Positions 46,480-55,762 of a stretch of DNA of 64,000 bases are shown one piece after another. A program made the position numbers and the translations under genes. How positions within the stretch are numbered: position 1 is the first letter of the stretch; the number at the start of each line of letters is the position of its first letter. Source of the stretch: CAVVIO01 sp963748095 (lineage in GTDB: Bacteria; Bacteroidota; Bacteroidia; Bacteroidales; UBA10428); assembly GCA_963748095.1 (NCBI GenBank), contig CAVVIO010000034.1:1-64000 (forward strand), written 5' to 3'. The notes under the pieces are model-generated. The model made no database searches. It worked only from the letters and a program-made list of their open reading frames with translations, and was not told the DNA's origin.

Positions 46480-46904
46480 CAGGAAATAGTCAATTCATTA
46501 CCGCTTACCTTAACCGTATACTTTTTTAGCGGAGTTCCGGCCGGACCCTGTAAAACACTTCCGCTAGTGGCAAATATCGAACCATGACAGGGGCATATAA
46601 ATTCATCCCCCGACCGGCTGTACATAACCGAACATCCCTGGTGCGTGCAAATGCTCGACAAGGCAATATAAGAGCCACTCTCATTTACAATGATAATATT
46701 ATCCACTATCACCGACCCTCCTGCATTCTGAAGTGAGCTGTAACTTGAACTGGTGAGATCGATTTTTAACGGGAGTGAAGCATTACTGCCTGATGAATAT
46801 CCTGGCGTTGTGTTGTCTTTCATGCAGGAATCCAGAATGAAAGGTGCTGTTGCCATGGCTGTCGCCCCTGCTGCAAAACGGTAAAGAAATTGTCTTCGTT
46901 CCAT
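46479..46904 (-). CDS. Exported Rieske 2Fe-2S protein
   Basis: 141 residues. The N-terminus MERRQFLYRFAAGATAMATA resembles a Tat-type signal with RR, followed by LDSC (C27), a possible lipobox. The Rieske motifs are CTHQGC (ligands C86, H88; disulfide C91) and CPCHGS (C104, H107 ligands; C106 disulfide). PAGTPLKKYTV is the usual closing loop. It is a soluble-type single-domain Rieske protein facing the periplasm; no cytochrome b or oxygenase partner is nearby, so its redox partner is unknown. Confidence 0.9.
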   Translation of the reverse strand: MERRQFLYRFAAGATAMATAPFILDSCMKDNTTPGYSSGSNASLPLKIDLTSSSYSSLQNAGGSVIVDNIIIVNESGSYIALSSICTHQGCSVMYSRSGDEFICPCHGSIFATSGSVLQGPAGTPLKKYTVKVSGNELTIS

Positions 46905-47138
46905 ATTTAGTTTTTTTGTGAATTATTTCAAGTAAAACAACACAATGCATGATTATGGTGCCTGCTGATATGTTAAATAAAGTTAAAAAGGTCTTTTTTT
47001 CTGATAAGTCAATGGAATAAGAACTATTGTTTTGAGTGTTGAGAAATTTAAGCTTATTAAAACAAATCAGGAATTATCTTGTTTTCCAGTCAATAGTAAG
47101 GTTACCTTTTTATTTTTCAAAACTTAAAATACTATAAC

Positions 47139-48161
47139 ATGAAATACAATCAACTTGGAAATACCGGCGTTTTTGTATCGGAACTTTGTTTGGGCGCTAT
47201 GACATTTGGCGGCAAGGGTTTCTGGGAAGCGATCGGACGTCTGCCCCAGGACGAAGTGGATAAATTAGTGAAAACATCCGTAGATAACGGGATAAATTTC
47301 ATCGATACCGCCAATGTTTATTCAGAGGGCATGTCGGAAATGTTACTTGGCAAATCATTGAAGTCACAGGGAATCAACCGACAAAAAGTAGTCATTGCCA
47401 CCAAGGTAAGGGGACGTGTTGGTGACGGAGCCAATCAGGTTGGATTATCCCGTCTGCATATCGCCGATTCGGTAAATGACAGTCTCGAACGGATGGGACT
47501 ATCCTATATCGATCTGTTATACATTCATGGTGTGGATCCCGTAACACCACTGGAAGAAACCATGCGCGGACTGGAAGATGTAGTACGTTCCGGGAAAGTT
47601 AGGTATCTGGGTGTAAGTAACCACCCTGCCTGGATGGTTGCAAAAGCAAACGGGATAGCCGATAAAATGGGCTGGACCAAATTTGTGGCTCTGCAAAATT
47701 ATTACACCATTGCCGGCCGCGATGTGGAACGGGAAATTGTTCCCATGGCGCAGAGCGAAGATCTGGCATTGATGCCGTGGAGCCCGCTGGCCGGAGGTTT
47801 CCTTTCGGGAAAGTATACGCGCGATAAAGAAAAAGCAGGCGACAGCCGCCGTGATGAATTTGACTTTCCACCCGTCGATAAAGAAAAAGCGTACGATATA
47901 ATTGACCTGATGTTTGAAATTGGCCAAAACCATAAGGTTTCGGTTGCGCAGGTAGCATTAGCCTGGCTTTTGAATAAAGAAGTTGTGACAAGTGTAATTA
48001 TTGGCGCTAAAAAACACGAACAACTGGTTGATAATATTGCTGCTACCCAATTGGAGCTTTCCGGTGATGAGATGGAACAACTGGATGCCATAAGTGCATT
48101 GAAACCGGAATATCCCGGCTGGATGGTGGAACGTCAGATGCAGGGAAGACTGCCTTCTTAA
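47139..48161 (+). CDS. Aldo/keto reductase
   Basis: 340 residues, full length for the AKR superfamily. The catalytic tetrad is visible: D56 and Y61 (FIDTANVYSEG), K89 (IATKVRG), H130 (YIHGVD). The C-terminal NADPH-binding stretch is SVIIGAKKHEQLVDN. KVSVAQVALAWLLNKEVV is typical of the group close to YajO/Tas and AKR11-13. Cytoplasmic reduction of an aldehyde, ketone or sugar; substrate not predictable. Stands alone. Confidence 0.92.
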   Translation: MKYNQLGNTGVFVSELCLGAMTFGGKGFWEAIGRLPQDEVDKLVKTSVDNGINFIDTANVYSEGMSEMLLGKSLKSQGINRQKVVIATKVRGRVGDGANQVGLSRLHIADSVNDSLERMGLSYIDLLYIHGVDPVTPLEETMRGLEDVVRSGKVRYLGVSNHPAWMVAKANGIADKMGWTKFVALQNYYTIAGRDVEREIVPMAQSEDLALMPWSPLAGGFLSGKYTRDKEKAGDSRRDEFDFPPVDKEKAYDIIDLMFEIGQNHKVSVAQVALAWLLNKEVVTSVIIGAKKHEQLVDNIAATQLELSGDEMEQLDAISALKPEYPGWMVERQMQGRLPS

Positions 48162-48211
48162 ATTAGTAAATACTTTACACCGGAATGTCTATTGGAATTC
48201 GGGAATAACAG

Positions 48212-48450
48212 AATAATGGAATGTCGGAATATTGGGGTAAAGAATCACAAACACATTGAAATCTTGTTAATTTATGAAAACAAACTCTTATTATCTCAAT
48301 ATTCCGGGATTCATTTCCATTACCACCTGACTAAAAACTATTGAAGAATAATGTTGCTCTAAAAAAGGTCAAAATTAGTTTGTTGATAAAAATCACCTGA
48401 CGTTCGCAACCTCCCTCCTCTCCTTTCGTTTCATAAATCTCAACTCCTAA
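48212..48450. repeat. MITE-like repeat, copy 1
   Basis: Nearly identical to 48516-48751. Its first 107 bases carry imperfect terminal inverted arms, with CGGAATATTG (48225-48234) matching CAATATTCCG (48297-48306) exactly. No coding capacity. Confidence 0.65.
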
Positions 48451-48515
48451 TATCTAACTTATTTATTTCTTTAAGTCAGAATGGTCAATTTGAAAGTTGA
48501 GGAGATGAAACTTTA

Positions 48516-48751
48516 AATAATGGAATGTTAGAATATTGGGGTAAATAATCACAAACACATTGAAATCTTGTTAATTTATGAAAACAAACTCTTATTATTT
48601 CAATATTCCGGATTCATTTCCATTACCACCTGACTAAAAACTATTGAAGAATAATGTTGCTCTAAAAAAGGTCAAAATAAGTTTGTTGATAAAAATCACC
48701 TGACGTTCGCAACCTCCCTCCTCTCCTTTCGTTTCATAAATCTCAACTCCT
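48516..48751. repeat. MITE-like repeat, copy 2
   Basis: Direct repeat of 48212-48450 at a 304-base offset, with a few indels and substitutions. It ends about 60 bases before the next gene, so it may carry or displace that gene's promoter. Confidence 0.65.
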
Positions 48752-48811
48752 AAATGTATCCCTGTCTTTTTTTCTTTAGTCAGAACTGATATTTTTGCAA
48801 AAAATTTTAAC

Positions 48812-50947
48812 ATGATAAAAAATCTACAACTTTCAATTACTGTGTTTCTTTTCACAGTTCTTTTCCCTTTTCAAAACTTCGGACAGCAGAAAGATCTGTT
48901 TTCGCGTATCGAAATAAAAGTGGATACAGCTACTTATACATCCGCGAAAAATACAGTAATAATCAACAATACCCCAAGACTTTATTTTTATTATGATAAC
49001 GACGAAGAAGTAGCCGAAATTAAATTATTTCCGGCAGCTCATCTTCCCATTAAAGGCCTTAAACTTATCGAATCAGCAGATTACAGCCTGATGGATAGCC
49101 TGATTTTTTTCAATAATAACTATTACCAGTTTAAAGTACGCTTCCATGATCTTACCCGTACTGATTTTCTGAAATTCACTTTCAGTTACCTTTCCGATAG
49201 CTCTGTTATGTATTACGAAGTACCACTTCTCCCCTGTACCCGGACAAAGGTTAATATCTATCCTACCAATGATGAATTATACATAGGAGAAGAAAAAGTG
49301 CTGGAACTGATATCGGATAATACAAATAATATAAGGTATTCAAACGAATGGACCACCGGTAATGACATTGACTACCGGATTACCGGAAATAGCGGAAAGT
49401 TGTATCTTCATCTGCTCGCGAACAAACTTGGTAAAAGAACCCTGGATGTGCAACTTGAAAGCAATAAACCTTTCATCGATACTTCCGGCCATCCGGATTA
49501 TAAATTACCTCCCCTTACCTATTTTTTTGATGTTAAGGCAAGCCGGTTGCGGTTTCTGAATATCGACCAGAAAGACATAACCCTTGATGAAAAATCGAAA
49601 ACCGAAGGTGTGGAGATACAAATGGACAACAGTTACGGGCTTAATATGAACCGGACTTACCGGATCGAGAATCAGGAAGCTCCCGGAGGTGCATTGATTG
49701 CAGAAATATTTACAAAGAATAACCTTGCCAACAACAAGGTACTGTGTATTCTGCGTCCTTACAACTACCACCGCCAATCGGAAGGTTATCTTTATATTAA
49801 AGATTGTGACGAAGCTAAATTCATTACGAATTTCAGTATTACCCCAAAAACGAAGATCGAAAAAATAAGTGTCCTTCACGAAGGAGGTGACTGGGTACAA
49901 AACCCGGATGTACAACCAGGAGAAACCATCGACCTGAAAATTGAAGGAGTGGGACTGAATAAGGCTAAATTCAATTTTGAAGACTTGTCTGTTATTTCCA
50001 GCGATTCGACTATCAGCAGTGAAACCGAAGCTATATTCAAACTGAAGGTTCCCATGAATATCAGTAAAAGAAAAATCAACATTTACAACTACAACGAACC
50101 TACCGGTTATTCCATGGATGTAGTGGAATACCAGCTCCCCCGTGACTTCGATTACATTTTTGTTAATTATGGCGACCTTGGCCGTAGGGTTAGCGGTATT
50201 CACGGTCCCATTTTTTATGAGAAGACCATTCCGGACGTAACACTAACATTCAACAATAAACTAATAGATAAAGATAAACTGTACGGAAAACAATACCTAT
50301 CCATTGATATAAAAATTACCGGCAAAAACAATGAGTTGATTGAAATGCGTACCATTTCCAACATTGTTATCTGTCCGGGTGATAATTCTCCCCGTTTCCA
50401 ATATTACAATACAAAGGATTGCAGTGATGACGAGCTCAGTTTGAATAAATACATCAACAGGAAAACGTATGATCTGGACGAATGGTCGAAGATCTATATT
50501 ACCATCCATCATCAGAAAGATAAATATGGCGGAGAAGGCTCGGAAAAAGAAATTGAAATCATCATGAAACGAAATTATAAATTTGACGTGGATGTCTCTT
50601 TCCCTGCCGGATTAATTACCATCTCAAAACAGGCTGACGGACAGATGGGTTTTGGCAGTCTCAGTGGCATCAGCATGGCCATGGTGGCCCAGTTCAGTTT
50701 TTATCAGCCCAATAAAATCGCCAAATACCGCCCCTATAAGATCGGCGCCGGTTTCCTGGCTTTCAATGCCTTTAACTTTTCCAACGATAATACCAGCCGT
50801 GATGTGGGAATTGTATTACTGGGCAGCCTTTACCCGACAACACATGATGTTAAACTCTCTTTTCCCCTGTATGTGGGAGGCGGATATTTCCTGAAACAGA
50901 GTAAATGGTTTTTCCTGATTGGTCCCGGAATTCGTGTGCAGTTATAA
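48812..50947 (+). CDS. Large exported protein with C-terminal beta barrel, function unknown
   Basis: 711 residues with signal peptide (LSITVFLFTVLFPFQNFGQQ). Residues about 25-590 form a series of Ig-like beta domains (DATA-type strands such as YIGEEKVLELIS, QPGETIDLKIEGVGL). The last 120 residues (DVDVSFPAGLITISK, SGISMAMVAQFSFY, YKIGAGFLAFNAFN, LSFPLYVGGGYFLKQSKWFF) look like a small outer-membrane barrel that ends in a hydrophobic strand and Leu. No family is recognised. It is monocistronic between the MITE-like repeat and the metY leader. A role in the envelope, perhaps display of the Ig region, is all that can be said. Confidence 0.65.
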   Translation: MIKNLQLSITVFLFTVLFPFQNFGQQKDLFSRIEIKVDTATYTSAKNTVIINNTPRLYFYYDNDEEVAEIKLFPAAHLPIKGLKLIESADYSLMDSLIFFNNNYYQFKVRFHDLTRTDFLKFTFSYLSDSSVMYYEVPLLPCTRTKVNIYPTNDELYIGEEKVLELISDNTNNIRYSNEWTTGNDIDYRITGNSGKLYLHLLANKLGKRTLDVQLESNKPFIDTSGHPDYKLPPLTYFFDVKASRLRFLNIDQKDITLDEKSKTEGVEIQMDNSYGLNMNRTYRIENQEAPGGALIAEIFTKNNLANNKVLCILRPYNYHRQSEGYLYIKDCDEAKFITNFSITPKTKIEKISVLHEGGDWVQNPDVQPGETIDLKIEGVGLNKAKFNFEDLSVISSDSTISSETEAIFKLKVPMNISKRKINIYNYNEPTGYSMDVVEYQLPRDFDYIFVNYGDLGRRVSGIHGPIFYEKTIPDVTLTFNNKLIDKDKLYGKQYLSIDIKITGKNNELIEMRTISNIVICPGDNSPRFQYYNTKDCSDDELSLNKYINRKTYDLDEWSKIYITIHHQKDKYGGEGSEKEIEIIMKRNYKFDVDVSFPAGLITISKQADGQMGFGSLSGISMAMVAQFSFYQPNKIAKYRPYKIGAGFLAFNAFNFSNDNTSRDVGIVLLGSLYPTTHDVKLSFPLYVGGGYFLKQSKWFFLIGPGIRVQL

Positions 50948-51027
50948 AAAAATTCCACAAATAGAAATTTAATTAGGAATTTAGGATTTTTTTGTATTAT
51001 TTTGTTTCCTTATACATCAATAACAAT

Positions 51028-51138
51028 ATGAAAGCAATTCGTATCGTACTGTTCACAACAAAAGCCCGTAAGCACGGGCAAAATGGGAAAGGTCTCTATT
51101 TTTCCATTTACGATATGTGTTGCTGTTGCTGTATGTAA
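51028..51138 (+). CDS. Cys-run leader peptide upstream of metY
   Basis: A 36-codon frame: ATG at 51028, body MKAIRIVLFTTKARKHG and onward, closing with D-M-C-C-C-C-C-M and TAA at 51136-51138. The five Cys codons TGT-TGC-TGT-TGC-TGT span 51118-51132. It ends 128 bases before the O-acetylhomoserine sulfhydrylase gene, whose product makes sulfur amino acids. A run of codons for the regulated amino acid just before structured RNA is the hallmark of ribosome-stalling attenuators, and poly-Cys leaders are known to control sulfur genes in mycobacteria. Translation of this frame is not proven. Confidence 0.6.
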   Translation: MKAIRIVLFTTKARKHGQNGKGLYFSIYDMCCCCCM

Positions 51139-51170
51139 TACCTTCCCTGTTTCCCAACTAAATTTTTTTA
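51064..51170 (+). promoter_or_regulatory. Candidate cysteine-responsive attenuator
   Basis: A hairpin GCCCGT-AAGC-ACGGGC (51064-51079) lies inside the leader frame. GGGAAAGGT (51085-51093) can pair with ACCTTCCC (51140-51147, one bulge), or TGGGAAA with TTTCCCA (51150-51156); a run of seven T follows at 51163-51169. A ribosome stalled on the Cys codons would cover the 3' arm and prevent the stem from forming. This mechanism is inferred. Confidence 0.45.
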
Positions 51171-51266
51171 ATATTCACGGAAAAAGAAATAATCCATAAC
51201 CGGATTCTTTCTTAATTTGTTATTCATTTCAGAAATAATCAAATAACCACATAAATTTTAATAATC

Positions 51267-52568
51267 ATGGCAGAAAATCACAGATTTGAAACCTTGCAGC
51301 TACATGCAGGACAAGAAGTAGATGAAACTACTTTATCACGGGCAGTGCCCATTTATCAGACCACGTCATATCTATTCAAAAATGCCGAACACGCAGCCAA
51401 TTTGTTTGGATTAAAAGAATTCGGCAACATTTATACCCGCATAATGAACCCCACAACCGATGTGTTCGAAAAGCGCATTGCTGCACTCGAGGGTGGTGCA
51501 GCCGCCCTGGCAACCTCATCGGGACAATCGGCACAGTTTTTGGCTATCACTAACATACTGGAAGCCGGAGATAACCTGGTTTCCACATCTTATCTGTATG
51601 GAGGTACATACAATCAGTTCAAAGTGCAGTTTAAACGACTGGGGATTAATGTTAAGTTTGTAATTGGCGACGAACCGGAAGAATTCGAAAAACTGATCGA
51701 TGAAAAAACCAAAGCCATTTATCTGGAAACCATTGGAAATCCCCGGTTCAACATCCCCGATTTTGAAGCGATTGCCGCTGTAGCAAAAAAACACGGCATT
51801 CCCCTGATCGTGGATAACACCTTTGGCGGCGCTGGTTATTATTTCAGGCCGATAGAGCACGGAGCTAATATCGTGGTACAGTCGGCCACTAAATGGATTG
51901 GCGGACATGGCACCAGCATCGGCGGCGTAATTGTCGATGCCGGTAATTTTAACTGGGCTAATGGTAAGTTCCCTCAGTTCACTGAACCTTCCGAGGGCTA
52001 TCACGGACTTAAATTCTGGGAAGTTTTCGGTGAAGGAGGCCCTTTTGGAAATATTGCATTTATCATAAGGGCCCGTGTGGAAGGATTACGTGATTATGGA
52101 AATGCTTTGAGCCCGTTCAATGCTTTTCTTTTAATACAGGGACTTGAAACGTTGTCGCTGCGTCTCGACCGTATCGCCGAAAACGCTCTTGCACTTGCTA
52201 AATGGCTGGAAAAACAGGATTTTGTGAAAGAAGTAAATTATCCCGGACTGGAAAGCAGCCCGTTCCATGCCCTGGCTAAAAAATACCTGAAACGCGGATA
52301 TGGCGGCGTATTATCATTCTCCATAAAAGGAGGCAAAGAAGTTGCCGATAAACTGGTAGATAGCGTAGAACTTATTTCGCACCTGGCAAATGTAGGTGAT
52401 TCAAAAACACTCATTATCCATCCGAGTTCCACTACTCACGAACAATTATCGCTTGAGGAACAAAAACTGTCCGGTGTGTTTCCGGGTTCCCTCAGAGTTT
52501 CTGTTGGTACCGAACACATCGAAGATATTAAAGCCGATCTCTTACAGGCTGTTAAAAAAGCGCTTTAG
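51267..52568 (+). CDS. metY: O-acetylhomoserine aminocarboxypropyltransferase (sulfhydrylase)
   Basis: 433 residues, standard length for MetY and longer than cystathionine gamma-synthases. FETLQLHAGQEVDETTLSRA is the typical start; SYLYGGTYNQF and GIPLIVDNTFGGAGYYFRPI surround the cofactor; SATKWIGGHGTSIGG gives the PLP lysine K209. Reaction: O-acetylhomoserine + sulfide to homocysteine + acetate; such enzymes can also make cysteine from O-acetylserine. The Cys-run leader upstream suggests expression follows cysteine supply. A terminator follows. Confidence 0.95.
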   Translation: MAENHRFETLQLHAGQEVDETTLSRAVPIYQTTSYLFKNAEHAANLFGLKEFGNIYTRIMNPTTDVFEKRIAALEGGAAALATSSGQSAQFLAITNILEAGDNLVSTSYLYGGTYNQFKVQFKRLGINVKFVIGDEPEEFEKLIDEKTKAIYLETIGNPRFNIPDFEAIAAVAKKHGIPLIVDNTFGGAGYYFRPIEHGANIVVQSATKWIGGHGTSIGGVIVDAGNFNWANGKFPQFTEPSEGYHGLKFWEVFGEGGPFGNIAFIIRARVEGLRDYGNALSPFNAFLLIQGLETLSLRLDRIAENALALAKWLEKQDFVKEVNYPGLESSPFHALAKKYLKRGYGGVLSFSIKGGKEVADKLVDSVELISHLANVGDSKTLIIHPSSTTHEQLSLEEQKLSGVFPGSLRVSVGTEHIEDIKADLLQAVKKAL

Positions 52569-52587
52569 TTTATTAAACTGATTCTTG

Positions 52588-52621
52588 AACCCGGGAAAAT
52601 TCAAAACTTCCCGGGTTTTTT
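52588..52621 (+). terminator. Terminator of metY
   Basis: AACCCGGGAA / TTCCCGGGTT perfect stem with a T run, 20 bases after the stop codon. Confidence 0.85.
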
Positions 52622-52766
52622 ATGCGGTATTATCAATAAAAATTATAAGTGATCAGATTTTATCCTAACAGTCTAATAGCCCACGGTCTAAAAAGCTAAT
52701 GAAATTGTTAATAACTCATCCTGAATTTATACTCCCGGTTTACGTATAGTGAATAAAAATAGAAAG

Positions 52767-55528
52767 ATGAAAAAGTATATATTTCTGATAGCGGGATTTC
52801 TTATTTTGTATTTAAACATTTATGCAACTGATTTTCTGAATATCGACCGGATAACCGGGAATATCACAGATATCTCACTGAAGGATTCCCTCAAAAGATA
52901 TTACAATTCTTTTCATTCATACCTGCCGGATAATCCGGGGGAAGCGCTTCATTTAATCCAGCAGTTTGGTGAAAAAGAATGGGTAAAAGATAACAATTAC
53001 CTGAAGGGCATCTTTTATTATTGGACAGGTTCAGCGCTTCTTCAGTCGCATCGTTACGACGAGGCTATCTACAATTACCTGCATGCCAAAGATATTTTCA
53101 GCAGGGAAAACCTTTTACCGGAAGAAGCTAGTGTATTAAACCAGATTGGACTCGTATATCGTGAAACAGGAGATTATAATAAAGCAGTCGAAAATATAAC
53201 CCGGGCAATGACATTGTTTGAAAATGCAAATGAAGAATCCGGTGTGGCCCTTTCACTGAATTACATGGGAAGTGTATCACTCCGGCAGACTCAATATGGC
53301 AAAGCCCTTGATTATTATAACCGTTCGCTGAAAATTCGTGATAGTCTTAACCTTACCGATGACATAGCTTCCACGTATACAAACATTGCATTGGTACATC
53401 GCGAAACCGGGAATTACGACTCCGCGATTATTTGTCTGCAAAAGGCCCGTGAAATTTACAATCAGGCTAATGACCGGACAGGCCTGGCAGATGCATCCAA
53501 TTACCTGGGAAGCATTTATTTCCGCATTAACAAGTACGACAAAGCGCTCGGTTATTACCAGGCTGCCTATAATCTTTATATTCTGGAAAAATCGCAACAG
53601 GCGGCTGCTTCAACTGCCACCAATATAGGCGCAGTTTTTAAAAATCTTACCAAATCCGACAGCGCCATCCGCTATCTTCAGGCAGCTTTGAAAATACAGA
53701 AAAGCATTAACAATACTTCGGGAATTGCCCGGACTTATACCGACATGGGAAACCTGTACAAAGAAACCGGTAATCTTTCAAAAGCCATGGAATATTACGG
53801 AGAAGCATTAAACATTCAGAAAAACGGAAATCCCACTGTCGAACTTGCCGCCACCTGTAAAAATATAGGAGAAATATATGCGGATATTTCACGCTTCGAT
53901 AAGGCGCTGGAATATAATTTAAAAGCCGCAGGTATTGAAGAACAATTGAATGACAGGTACCGGCTCGCATATACGCTTAACCTGATCGGGAATAATTATA
54001 AAAAAGAAAAAAAATACGATGACGCACTGAAATATTACAAAAAGTCGCTTCAGATTAAAGAGGATATCGGGAACAGGAAAGAACTGGCGATGACTTTGAA
54101 TAATATCGGTGATGTAAATTTTGAAAAGAAGGAATTTGAAAAAGCAATCGAATATTACCAGTTATCGCTGAAAGCCGGCAATGAGGTGGACGATCAGTGG
54201 CGGGTGGCCAACCAGTTGAATAACCTTGGAAACGTATACCGGGAAACGGTGATAATGATAAAGCCTACAATTATTTTGATAAGGCCTTCCTGTTAAATAA
54301 AAAAGTTAATAACCGTATCGGAGAAGCATTATGTGCCCGCAAAATGGGTGAAATTCTTTTAGAAAGAAAAGCCTTCTCCAGGGCATATTCGCTGTTTGAA
54401 TCGTCATTGAAAGCAGGAAGGGAACTGGGGAACGACGTGCTAATCAAAAATGCTCTTTTTGATATCTATAAATATCATAAATCTACCGGAAATTATGAAA
54501 ATGCCCTCAATTATCTGAATGATTATTACACTCTTCAGGATTCCATCAGGGAACAAATGTACAACAAACGTATTGCCGATATTCAGCTTAATACACGGAT
54601 GGAAACCCATGAGAGCGTTTCATCTGATACAGATAATATGACACGGCTGGTGATCCTGGAAAACAAGCTGGAACAAACCGCCCGTTCACGAAATATCATG
54701 CTGATCATTTTAATTTTATTTATTCTTGTTGCCGTGCCGGTCATCGTTATTATAAATTTCAGGTTACATAAAATGAAAACAAAACTGATACAGGCTGGCA
54801 ATGAAACTGACGGGAACAATAGTAAACCCGATCTGTGGATTGAAAATCTGCAAAAAAAAGTTCAAGAAGCCGATGCCGAAAAAAGCAAATTATTCCGGTT
54901 ACTGAACGATGAATTAAAACAACCCGTAAAAGAACTGAAATTATTACTTGCTGAAAATCCGGCGTTGAGTAATACAGATGAAAACACTACAGGTTCTCAG
55001 ATGAATAATCTGTACCATTTGATTTCCCGTTTGAGTGATAAACTGGATAATTTGCTGAACTGGTCAGGGATTCAGACAGGGAATGTACGGTTACAATCAA
55101 AAATGATTTTTTTAAAACCCCTGTTGGACGAAATAATCCAATCGTATAACATTCAAACCGTAACCAGGCGTATTACAGTACTAAATAAAGTAAAAGGGGA
55201 AACAACCTGTCATTCCGACCCGGATGCACTAAAAATAATTCTTCAAAATATGATTGCCAGTGCCATTGAATATATTCCAAATGACGGATTTATTGAAATT
55301 ACCGCTGATGAAAATGCAGATCAATTACAATTGCAGATTACCCATAAAAGTTCTGAAAGTGTAAGCGCTCATTCCGATGATAATCCGTACAAAACAGACA
55401 ACGATTCTTCTCTTTCAATGATTGTAAATAAGGCTTATCTGCAAAAGTTAAGAAGTACATTTGAAATAGTAAACAGCGATAAAGGAAGCAGGATATTCAG
55501 AATTACATTACCAAAGTTTGCCTTATAA
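52767..55528 (+). CDS. TPR sensor with degenerate histidine-kinase region (frameshifted)
   Basis: About 920 residues if one missing base near 54246 is restored (GNVYRETG-DNDKAYNYFDKA). The ATG at 52767 gives a clean signal sequence (MKKYIFLIAGFLILYL); the GTG at 52749 is an alternative. About eleven TPR units (about 60-600) are followed by a coiled coil, one membrane helix (about 640-662; IMLIILILFILVAVPVIVII) and a histidine-kinase-shaped domain. The phospho-acceptor region reads LLNDELKQPVKELKLL with Asp instead of His, the N-box is QNMIASAIEYI, and Gly-rich G boxes are absent. It therefore looks like a pseudokinase scaffold. No response regulator is adjacent. Confidence 0.75.
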
Positions 55529-55762
55529 TATGGAAGATCGCGGGAGATTATTAACAAAAATTTCAGGTAATTTACAGATGTTGCATGCAATCTTTTAAAA
55601 TTTGTGGTTGTTGAAAATTCAAACGTTACAATGATGTAATTATCAATTAACAGGCAAAGAGGTGAAAATATTTTTGTTGAAATATATGACCATGAAAGTG
55701 CCTAAATATGTGAGTTAATTGTATATTTGCAGCATATTTATGTTACCTAAAAAACAATAACC

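Noticed and set aside
46479..48161. Rieske and aldo/keto reductase as one redox unit
   Set aside because: They are divergent with a 234-base gap and share no pathway that can be named.
49505..50203. 232-codon minus-strand frame
   Set aside because: Antisense to the 711-residue exported protein, with no recognisable domain.
51028..51138. Cys-rich mini-protein such as a metallothionein
   Set aside because: All Cys are in one terminal block directly before the stop and next to pairing RNA arms in front of a sulfur gene; metallothioneins space their cysteines.
50948..51266. SAM riboswitch before metY
   Set aside because: No SAM-I, SAM-II or SAM-V core motif could be traced; the Cys-run frame explains the region better.
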